Positions 1 to 5,684 of a stretch of DNA of 6,799 nt are shown here, one piece after another. The stretch is taken from assembly GCA_019234035.1 (NCBI GenBank), contig JAFALX010000119.1, positions 1 through 6,799 of the forward strand. The letters run 5' to 3'. The stretch comes from Candidatus Dormiibacterota bacterium (GTDB taxonomy: Bacteria > Chloroflexota > Dormibacteria > Aeolococcales > Aeolococcaceae). A program made the position numbers and the translations under genes. How positions within the stretch are numbered: position 1 is the first letter of the stretch; the number at the start of each line of letters is the position of its first letter. Below the pieces are notes generated by a model. That model was not told the origin of the DNA, did not search any database, and saw nothing but the letters and a program-made list of their open reading frames with translations.

Positions 1-1
1 C

Positions 2-727
2 TGGCTGGAGACGCCGACCAATCCCGGCCTGCGCGTCATCGACGTCGCGGCGATGAGCCGCGTCGCACACGACCGCGGCGCCCTGCTGTGCATCGACGGA
101 ACCTTCGCCTCGCCGGTGCTGCAGCGCCCACTCGAGCTCGGCGCCGACATCGTCATGCACAGCACGACCAAGTTTCTGGGCGGTCACAGCGACGTGCTGG
201 GTGGCGCACTCATCACGTCCGATGACGGCATGGCTGAGCGTCTGCGCTTTCAGCAGCGCGCCCTCGGCGCGGTGCCGTCCCCGTTCGACTGCTGGCTCGT
301 GCTGCGCGGCATCAAGACGCTGGAGCTGCGCGTGCTGCGGCAGAGTGCGAGCGCGCTGCGCATCGCGCACTGGCTCGACGATCATCCCGCCGTGGGGACC
401 GTGCGCTATCCAGGACTGGCATCGGACCCAGGGCACGACGTGGCAGCACGGCAGATGCACGGCGGCTTTGGTGGAGTCGTCTCCTTCGAGCTCGCGGATC
501 AGCCCAGCGCGGTGCGAATGCTCGAGCGGATGCGGCTGATCACCCTCGCCGAGTCGCTGGGTGCGGTGGAATCCCTGGCGGAGCTCCCCGCGATCATGAC
601 CCACGCCTCGATGCCGATCGAGGTGCGCGAGCGCATCGGTGTGTCCGATTCGCTGATCCGTCTCTCGGTGGGCGTTGAGGATGTCGATGATCTGATCGCG
701 GATCTCGAACAGGCTCTCGCCGCCTGA
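2..727 (+). CDS. Cystathionine gamma-lyase/gamma-synthase family PLP enzyme, 5' partial
   Basis: This is the C-terminal 241 residues of a trans-sulfuration enzyme (Cys/Met-metabolism PLP family). The frame is open to the left edge and begins WLETPTNPGLRVIDV, the conserved ETPTNP stretch, so an internal ATG at 53 is not the start. In partial numbering, Asp32 of IDGTF should contact the PLP pyridine nitrogen, and Lys57 in HSTTKFLGGHSD is the Schiff-base lysine. Ser185 (LAESLG) and Arg220 (LIRLSVG) match the pair that binds the substrate carboxylate. The end, SLAELPAIMTHAS followed by LIRLSVGVEDVDDLI, closely resembles animal and actinobacterial cystathionine gamma-lyases. Gamma-synthase and methionine gamma-lyase share most of these motifs, so the reaction is not settled. 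The usual DNTF is DGTF here. It is cytosolic, normally a tetramer, and acts in methionine/cysteine interconversion. About 140-150 N-terminal residues lie outside the window. Confidence 0.93.
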   Translation, partial: WLETPTNPGLRVIDVAAMSRVAHDRGALLCIDGTFASPVLQRPLELGADIVMHSTTKFLGGHSDVLGGALITSDDGMAERLRFQQRALGAVPSPFDCWLVLRGIKTLELRVLRQSASALRIAHWLDDHPAVGTVRYPGLASDPGHDVAARQMHGGFGGVVSFELADQPSAVRMLERMRLITLAESLGAVESLAELPAIMTHASMPIEVRERIGVSDSLIRLSVGVEDVDDLIADLEQALAA

Positions 728-735
728 CCGCGTCA

Positions 736-763
736 CCGGCTCGTTCGCCTGCTGAGGAGCCGG
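736..763 (+). terminator. Possible terminator hairpin after the PLP-enzyme gene
   Basis: A perfect 7-bp inverted repeat, CCGGCTC (736-742) and GAGCCGG (757-763), encloses a 14-nt loop and begins 8 nt after the stop codon. No T-tract follows, so it would be a GC-rich hairpin lacking a U-tail, as is often proposed for high-GC bacteria. The loop can also pair with 779-786 (see findings). The position supports a terminator role; the long loop argues for caution. Confidence 0.35.
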
Positions 764-886
764 ACGCGCGACGAGCTGAGCAGGCGCTCAACCGGGCCAG
801 GCGCGCCAGCCCCATCTACGGAGTGGACGACAGCTCGCCTCACCTCGCGATGGCGGCTTTGGGCAGGGCGCCGGGTCTGGAGGCGC

Positions 887-892
887 TAGGCT
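887..892 (+). promoter_or_regulatory. -10-like box TAGGCT directly upstream of aceE
   Basis: TAGGCT fits the TANNNT -10 pattern of high-GC bacteria. Only 9 nt separate it from the aceE ATG at 902, so transcription would begin at or next to the start codon, giving a leaderless mRNA. No convincing -35 hexamer is seen 16-19 nt upstream. A related TAGGATGG stands upstream of the esterase gene, and a TACACT box has the same spacing before the foldase GTG. Confidence 0.35.
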
Positions 893-901
893 GGGCTCGA
901 C

Positions 902-3583
902 ATGACATTCGATGCCTTCCTCCACCAGCTTCCCGACGCCGACCAGGCCGAGACGAACGAGTGGCTGGAGTCGCTCGACACGCTCGTCGCAACCGAGGGG
1001 ACGGTGCGCGCGCGCTTCGTCATCGGCAAGCTGCTCGAGCGGGCCCGGCGCCTGCAGGTGCCGGTGCCGTCGCTCGTGTCGACGCCGTACATCAACACCA
1101 TCCCGCCCGACGAGGAACCCTGGTTCCCCGGCGACGAGGAGATGGAGCGGCGGATCCGCCGCATCATCCGGTGGAACGCCGCCGTCATGGTGACGCGCGC
1201 CAACCATCGCAGCGAGGGCATCGGCGGCCACCTGTCGACGTATGCGTCGGCCGCGTCGCTCTACGAAGTCGGGTTCAACCACTTCTTCCGCGGCAAGGAC
1301 GACGGACGGCCGGGAGACCAGATCTACTACCAGGGGCACGCGGCGCCGGGCATGTACTCGCGCGCGTTCCTCGAGGGACGCATCAGCGAAGCGCAGATGG
1401 ACAACTTCCGGCGCGAGAGCGGTGGCAACGGGCTGAGCTCGTACCCGCACCCGCGACTCATGCCGGACTTCTGGGAGTTCCCCACCGTGTCGATGGGGAT
1501 CTCGCCGCTCAACGCGATCTATCAGGCGCGCTTCAACCGCTACCTGTACAACCGAAAGATCGCCGACACCGGGGAGTCCCGCGTGTGGTGCTTCGTCGGG
1601 GACGGCGAATGCGACGAGCCCGAATCGCTCGGCGCGCTGTCGCTGGCGGCGCGCGAGCAGCTCGACAACCTCATCTTCGTGGTCAACTGCAACCTGCAGC
1701 GCCTCGACGGACCGGTGCGCGGCAACGGCAAGGTCATCCAGGAGCTCGAGGGGGTCTTCCGGGGCGCCGGATGGAACGTGATCAAGGTCATCTGGGGTCG
1801 CGAGTGGGACGAGCTCCTCATGCGCGACGTCGACGGCGTGCTCGTCGACAAGATGAACAGCGTCACCGACGGCGAATTTCAGAAATATGCGACCGAAACC
1901 GGCGCATACATCCGCGAGCACTTCTTCGGCCCCGACCCGCGCCTGCGCCGCATGGTCGGGCATCTGTCCGACGATCAGCTGCGCCACCTCCGCCGCGGCG
2001 GTCACGACTACCGCAAGCTCTACTCCGCGTACAAGCTCGCGCTCGAACAGCACGGCGTACCGACGGTCATCCTGGCGCACACGATCAAGGGCTGGACGCT
2101 CGGATCGCTGTTCGAGGCGCGCAACGCGACGCACCAGATCAAGAAGATCAGCGAGACCGAGCTCAAGGCGTTCCGCGACACCCTCGAGCTGCCGATCACC
2201 GACAAGCAGCTCAACGAGCCTGACCCGCCCTACTACCATCCTGGACCGGACTCGGACGAGGTCGAGTACCTGAAGACCCGCCGCCGCGCGCTCGGCGGCG
2301 AGCTGCCGAAGCGCGTCGTGCGCGCCAAGCCGTTGCAGGTGGCGCCGGACAAGCTGTATGCCGAGTTTCTGAGCGGCAGCGGCGACCGCGCGGCATCGAC
2401 CACCATGGCCTTCGCGGGCATCCTGCGCAACCTGATGCGCGATTCCACGGTGGGCCGCCGAATCGTGCCCATCATCCCCGACGAGGCGCGCACATTCGGC
2501 ATGGATGCGCTGTTCAGCGAGATGAAGATCTACGCGCCGTTCGGACAGCAGTACGAGCCGGTCGACGCCAGCATGCTGCTCTCGTACCGCGAGGCCAGCG
2601 ACGGCCAGATCCTCGAGGAGGGGATCACGGAAGCCGGCGCGATGGGCAGCTTCACTGCGGCTGGCACCGCGTACGCCACCCATGGCGAAGCGGTGATCCC
2701 CTTCTACATCTTCTATTCCATGTTCGGCTATCAGCGCGTCGGCGACTTCGTCTGGGCATTCGGCGACGCGCGCGGACGCGGATTCATGCTCGGCGGCACC
2801 GCGGGCCGTACCACGCTGAACGGCGAGGGGCTGCAGCACGAGGACGGCCATTCGCCGCTGCTCTTCAGCGCGGTGCCCAACGTGCGCGTCTACGACCCAG
2901 CGTTCGCATTCGAGCTGGCGGTGATCGTTCGTGACGGCATCCGCCGCATGTACGTCGACGGCGAGGATGCCTTCTACTACCTGACGCTGTACAACGAGAA
3001 CTACCCGATGCCGCCGATGCCCGACGGCGTCGAGGACGCCATCGTGCGCGGCCTGTATCAGTTCCGGCCGGCGCCAGAGAAGCGCGCGCACCACGCGCGC
3101 ATCGTCGCGAGCGGCTCCGCGATGAGCGCCGCGCTTCGCGCGCAGACGATCCTCGCGGACGACTACGACGTCGCCGCCGATGTGTGGAGCGCGACGAGCT
3201 ATCAGCAGCTGCGTGCGGACGCGATCGACGTCGAGCGCTGGAACCGGCTGCACCCGGACCACGAGCCCCGCGTTGCCTACCTGGTGGAGCAGCTCGGCGG
3301 CGACGACGGCCCGGTGGTCGCGGTCAGCGACTACATGAAGACCGTGCCCGACCAGATCGGCCGGTTCGCGCCGCAGCCGTTCATACCGCTCGGCACCGAC
3401 GGATACGGCCGCAGCGACACGCGGCAGGCGCTGCGGCGGTTCTTCGAGACGGACGCCGAATCGATCACGGTCGCGGTGCTCGAGGGGCTGGCGACCCAAG
3501 ATCGTGTGCCCCGCCACACGGTGTCAGCCGCGATCGAGCAGTTCGCGCTGGAGACCGAGACGCCCGATCCGCGTACCCGCTGA
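902..3583 (+). CDS. aceE: Pyruvate dehydrogenase E1 component, homodimeric type
   Basis: AceE decarboxylates pyruvate with thiamine diphosphate and Mg2+ and transfers the acetyl group to the lipoyl arm of E2, feeding acetyl-CoA into the TCA cycle. The 893 residues match the usual length (E. coli AceE is 887). The ThDP motif starts at GDGECDEPESLG (233-244) and closes at NCNLQ (262-266). Other recognisable AceE blocks are GGHLSTYASAASLYEVGFNHFF (split here as 108-118 and 119-129), QGHAAPG with His146, AHTIKG (392-397) and HQIKK with active-site-loop His411. The second half has QILEEG with Glu573, the expected activator of the cofactor N1', then FYSMFGYQR (604-612) and GEGLQHEDGH (641-650) with His646. 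No frameshift or missing key residue is seen. ATG 902 is the first start that gives the normal N-terminus; the GGAGG at 879-883 is 18 nt away, too far to be a good ribosome site. No E2 or E3 gene is adjacent, so the complex's other subunits must lie elsewhere. Confidence 0.98.
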   Translation: MTFDAFLHQLPDADQAETNEWLESLDTLVATEGTVRARFVIGKLLERARRLQVPVPSLVSTPYINTIPPDEEPWFPGDEEMERRIRRIIRWNAAVMVTRANHRSEGIGGHLSTYASAASLYEVGFNHFFRGKDDGRPGDQIYYQGHAAPGMYSRAFLEGRISEAQMDNFRRESGGNGLSSYPHPRLMPDFWEFPTVSMGISPLNAIYQARFNRYLYNRKIADTGESRVWCFVGDGECDEPESLGALSLAAREQLDNLIFVVNCNLQRLDGPVRGNGKVIQELEGVFRGAGWNVIKVIWGREWDELLMRDVDGVLVDKMNSVTDGEFQKYATETGAYIREHFFGPDPRLRRMVGHLSDDQLRHLRRGGHDYRKLYSAYKLALEQHGVPTVILAHTIKGWTLGSLFEARNATHQIKKISETELKAFRDTLELPITDKQLNEPDPPYYHPGPDSDEVEYLKTRRRALGGELPKRVVRAKPLQVAPDKLYAEFLSGSGDRAASTTMAFAGILRNLMRDSTVGRRIVPIIPDEARTFGMDALFSEMKIYAPFGQQYEPVDASMLLSYREASDGQILEEGITEAGAMGSFTAAGTAYATHGEAVIPFYIFYSMFGYQRVGDFVWAFGDARGRGFMLGGTAGRTTLNGEGLQHEDGHSPLLFSAVPNVRVYDPAFAFELAVIVRDGIRRMYVDGEDAFYYLTLYNENYPMPPMPDGVEDAIVRGLYQFRPAPEKRAHHARIVASGSAMSAALRAQTILADDYDVAADVWSATSYQQLRADAIDVERWNRLHPDHEPRVAYLVEQLGGDDGPVVAVSDYMKTVPDQIGRFAPQPFIPLGTDGYGRSDTRQALRRFFETDAESITVAVLEGLATQDRVPRHTVSAAIEQFALETETPDPRTR

Positions 3584-3621
3584 CCTGCCTGAAGGCACAC
3601 GCCGCAACGCTGCGCCATTGC

Positions 3622-3639
3622 CGGCTGCCGCGGTAGCCG
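3622..3639 (+). terminator. Possible terminator hairpin downstream of aceE
   Basis: A 7-bp stem with one G-U pair joins 3622-3628 (CGGCTGC) and 3633-3639 (GGTAGCC G) around a CGCG tetraloop, 38 nt after the aceE stop. No T-run follows. A smaller 4-bp hairpin, TGCC-tgaa-GGCA (3586-3597), lies just after the stop. Either could end aceE transcription; in such GC-rich DNA short stems also arise by chance. Confidence 0.35.
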
Positions 3640-3661
3640 ACCGAGTGGTGACGACGCGGCG

Positions 3662-3667
3662 TAGGAT
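3662..3667 (+). promoter_or_regulatory. -10-like box TAGGAT upstream of the esterase gene
   Basis: TAGGAT fits TANNNT and shares TAGGNTGG with the box before aceE. It would start an mRNA near 3674, with a leader of about 35 nt containing the GGAGG at 3700-3704. There is no clear -35. The 8-bp hairpin at 3668-3689 overlaps the expected start point, which weakens the call. Confidence 0.25.
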
Positions 3668-3689
3668 GGCTGTCCTGCAGGGGACGGCC
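3668..3689 (+). other. Stable hairpin just upstream of the esterase ribosome site
   Basis: GGCTGTCC (3668-3675) pairs with GGACGGCC (3682-3689) over 8 bp with one G-U pair and a 6-nt loop. It ends 10 nt before the GGAGG. It may be a second terminator for aceE, or a 5'-leader structure of the esterase mRNA if transcription starts upstream. No T-tract follows. Confidence 0.4.
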
Positions 3690-3699
3690 CCGCCTGGCT

Positions 3700-3704
3700 G
3701 GAGG
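3700..3704 (+). promoter_or_regulatory. Shine-Dalgarno site of the esterase gene
   Basis: GGAGG with a 5-nt spacer precedes ATG 3710, fixing the esterase start. It is the only well-placed strong ribosome site in the window: the other starts rely on overlap with an upstream gene or on a probable leaderless mRNA. Confidence 0.75.
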
Positions 3705-3709
3705 CGCGG

Positions 3710-4624
3710 ATGGGAAGGCAGAGGCCGCGGTTGGATGCGCCGCGCACACGATCGCTCCGCACGGTGGTGATCGGCGTGATTGCGTTGCTCGTCTCGGCAT
3801 GCGGAGCCGCGCAGGGCTCGATCGCCAAGGTCCCAGCGCTGCAGACCGGCTCCATGACGGTCGACGGGTTCGTGCGCTACTACCGCGTGTACACGCCAAC
3901 GGGCCTGCCTGCGCAACCCGTGCCACTGCTGGTGGTGCTGCACGGAGGGCAGCAGTACGGCGATGCGATGGAACAGCTCACCGGGTTCGACAGCCTTGCG
4001 GAAGCGGACAACTTCGTCGTCGCGTATCCCAACGGGCACGGACAGACGTGGAACGCCGGCAACTGCTGTGGATTCCCCAACGTGTCAACCGACAACGAGA
4101 TCGACTTCATCAACGCACTGATCACTCGCGTAAGCGCCGGCAGGCGCGTCGATCAATCACGCGTCTACGTCACCGGGTTCTCGGCAGGAGCGGCGATGAC
4201 TCACACTGTCGGCTGCCGGCTCGCAAACCGCGTCGCCGCCATCGCTTCGGTGGCAGGCACGCTCGACACCGCGTTGTGCCATCCGCAGCAGCCGATCTCG
4301 GTGCTGGAAATCCACGGCACCGCCGACCTCGAGCTGATGTACGGGGGCGGCGGCATCGGCGGGCTCGGAGCGCCACTGCCGGCAATCCCGGACATGATGG
4401 CCGCGTGGGCATCGCTGGACGGATGTTCGGCGCAGCCATCGAACCAGACGAACGGGAGCGTGCAAACGATGAAATGGATGGGTTGCGGTGACGGAGCCTC
4501 TGTGGTCCTCGACACCGTCGAGAGCGGCTCACACAACTGGTACGAACCCGCGCTCGGCGGCAGCGACGGTGCGCTCGACACAACTCAGACCGTGTGGCAG
4601 TTCCTCAGCTCGCATCACCATTGA
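3710..4624 (+). CDS. Lipoprotein esterase, PHB-depolymerase/feruloyl-esterase (CE1/LpqC-like) family
   Basis: This 304-residue alpha/beta hydrolase is exported as a lipoprotein. An Arg-rich start and a hydrophobic run (19-30) end in lipobox VSAC, so Cys31 would carry the lipid anchor on the outer face of the membrane. The hydrolase core shows the oxyanion turn VLHGG (76-80), the strand VVAYPNG (103-109), the WNAGNCCG block (114-121) typical of this family, the nucleophile elbow GFSAG with Ser158, HGTAD with Asp206, and GSHNW with His275, so the catalytic triad is complete. Six cysteines after the lipobox (119, 120, 169, 190, 239, 259) suggest disulfides, fitting an extracytoplasmic place. The family cleaves polyester or ester-linked aromatic groups; the substrate here cannot be told. 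It resembles mycobacterial LpqC in length and layout. The protein ends in three His. Start set by GGAGG at 3700-3704. The GNAT gene overlaps its 3' end. Confidence 0.9.
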   Translation: MGRQRPRLDAPRTRSLRTVVIGVIALLVSACGAAQGSIAKVPALQTGSMTVDGFVRYYRVYTPTGLPAQPVPLLVVLHGGQQYGDAMEQLTGFDSLAEADNFVVAYPNGHGQTWNAGNCCGFPNVSTDNEIDFINALITRVSAGRRVDQSRVYVTGFSAGAAMTHTVGCRLANRVAAIASVAGTLDTALCHPQQPISVLEIHGTADLELMYGGGGIGGLGAPLPAIPDMMAAWASLDGCSAQPSNQTNGSVQTMKWMGCGDGASVVLDTVESGSHNWYEPALGGSDGALDTTQTVWQFLSSHHH

Positions 4625-5106
4625 TCGCGGACCGCGCACCACATGTTCATATCGCCGTGGATGACCCGCGGCGAGCGGACGTGCAGCGGTTGCTGGAGCG
4701 GCATCTTGCGTTTGCGTACGCGAACTCCCCGCGAGAGCATGTGCACGCGCTGGACGTCGACCGGCTGATCGATCCGACCATCACGTTCTTCAGCGCGCGC
4801 GACGCCGGCGGGGTCCTGCTCGGGGTCGGTGCGCTGAAGGAGATCGACGCCGAACACGGCGAGATCAAGTCGATGCACACCGCGGAGCTGGCGCGGCGCG
4901 CGTGGGTCGGCGGCGCCATGCTGCGCCACATCGTGAAGGTGGCGCGGGAACGCAGCTACACGGGATTGAGCCTCGAGACCGGGATCGGTCCGGTGTTCGC
5001 GGCGGCGCAGTCGCTCTACAAGCGCGCGGGCTTCACGGAGTGCGAGCCCTTCGGCGAGTACACGCGCAACCCGCACAGCGTATGCATGACGATGTCGTTG
5101 CGCTAG
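4621..5106 (+). CDS. GNAT-family N-acetyltransferase (YsnE-like) with altered acetyl-CoA loop
   Basis: This predicted cytosolic acetyltransferase moves an acetyl group from acetyl-CoA to an unknown amine. From TTG 4621 it has 161 residues. The series VDDP (13-16), GALKEIDAEHGEIKSMHT (70-87), LSLETG (116-121), SLYKRAGF (131-138) and the C-terminal CEPFGEY (141-147) is the pattern of the GNAT group that includes B. subtilis YsnE. In the pyrophosphate-binding motif [Q/R]xxGx[G/A], relatives have ARGxGVG; here it reads ARRAWVGG, so Trp95 replaces the first glycine. Activity may therefore be reduced or changed. Start choice: TTG 4621 overlaps the esterase stop as TTGA and gives an N-terminus near the family's; GTG 4594 (170 residues, 31-nt overlap) is the main alternative. 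No ribosome site is seen for either, so translation is probably coupled to the esterase. Confidence 0.88.
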   Translation: MIADRAPHVHIAVDDPRRADVQRLLERHLAFAYANSPREHVHALDVDRLIDPTITFFSARDAGGVLLGVGALKEIDAEHGEIKSMHTAELARRAWVGGAMLRHIVKVARERSYTGLSLETGIGPVFAAAQSLYKRAGFTECEPFGEYTRNPHSVCMTMSLR

Positions 5107-5109
5107 TGC

Positions 5110-5126
5110 GCCGGTCAGACGCCGGC
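5110..5126. terminator. Weak hairpin between convergent genes
   Basis: GCCGG (5110-5114) and CCGGC (5122-5126) form a 5-bp GC stem with a 7-nt loop across the 8-bp gap between the convergent stops and the thpR 3' end. It could end transcription both ways, but it is short and has no T-tract on either strand. Confidence 0.2.
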
Positions 5127-5684
5127 AGCGAACGGCAGCTCGGCACGCTCGACGTAGACGGCGGCGTCGCGCCCGGTCACCGACTCGAAGAGCACCGCGC
5201 GGTCCGCCACGAACGTCGTGGGTACGACGCCGCGTGACCGTGCGGCGTCCCATGCCGCGCGGGCCCCGCGCGGCCACGGGTCTCGCGGGCGGCCCAGCGT
5301 GACGTGAGCCCGAAACGGCCGCTCGTCAATAGCAAACTGAGCTTCGTGGAGCCGGTTGCGGACGGAGTCCGCAAGCTCGTGCACGGCTGCGCTCTGGTGC
5401 GAGCTGCCCAGCCACAGCACGCGAGGCGTACCGCGGCCGGGAAATGACCCCAGCGTGTCGGTGACCACTTCGAACCGCGGAGATGCGCCGATGACGGGAA
5501 GCACTGCCTCGAGAGCAGCGGTCACGCGCTCGTCGGCGATGCTGCCGAAGAAGTGAAGCGTGATGTGCAACGTCTCGGGGCGCGCCCATCGCACCGCATC
5601 GATATCGCTGCGCAGGCGCTGCAGCACCTGCTGCGCCGCGCCCAGGGCGGGCGGCCGCAGCGGAACGGCGAGGAAGCACCTCAC
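5115..5684 (-). CDS. thpR: RNA 2',3'-cyclic phosphodiesterase (2'-5' RNA ligase family, 2H fold)
   Basis: This 189-residue protein carries the two hallmark HxT motifs of the 2H phosphoesterases: HITL (40-43) and HVTL (127-130), about 87 residues apart as in the LigT/ThpR family. These enzymes open 2',3'-cyclic phosphates at RNA ends, and some members ligate 2'-5' tRNA halves in vitro. The opening VRCFLAVPL, then VRWARPETLHITLHFFG (31-47), is the typical family N-terminus, which fixes the start at GTG 5684; a longer frame back to 5882 adds 66 residues from inside the foldase gene and no family similarity. The GTG overlaps the foldase stop as GTGA and no ribosome site is evident, so the two proteins are probably translated in a coupled way. 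Its 3' end lies 8 bp from the convergent GNAT stop. The cellular substrate is unknown for most bacterial members. Confidence 0.93.
   Translation of the reverse strand: MRCFLAVPLRPPALGAAQQVLQRLRSDIDAVRWARPETLHITLHFFGSIADERVTAALEAVLPVIGASPRFEVVTDTLGSFPGRGTPRVLWLGSSHQSAAVHELADSVRNRLHEAQFAIDERPFRAHVTLGRPRDPWPRGARAAWDAARSRGVVPTTFVADRAVLFESVTGRDAAVYVERAELPFAAGV

Noticed and set aside
800..807. The 8-bp palindrome GGCGCGCC in the aceE upstream region
   Set aside because: A single GC-only palindrome is expected by chance at this composition; no second copy or flanking symmetry.
879..883. GGAGG as the ribosome site of aceE
   Set aside because: It is 18 nt from the ATG, too far for normal use, and lies just upstream of the proposed -10 box.
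823..2223. A 466-codon + strand frame overlapping the 5' half of aceE
   Set aside because: Arg/Ala-rich low-complexity translation in a shifted frame of aceE; no motif of its own.
788..3517. A 909-codon open frame on the - strand covering nearly all of aceE
   Set aside because: It is antisense to an unmistakable AceE. Its protein is rich in Arg, Val, Ala and Asp with no recognisable domain, as expected from the opposite strand of a gene with G/C third positions.
3465..4039. Overlapping - strand frames across the aceE-esterase junction
   Set aside because: They run antisense to two well-supported genes and show no family motifs.
4615..5277. A 220-codon - strand frame opposite the GNAT gene
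   Set aside because: Arg-rich translation without a domain, antisense to conserved GNAT motifs and overlapping the thpR 3' end.
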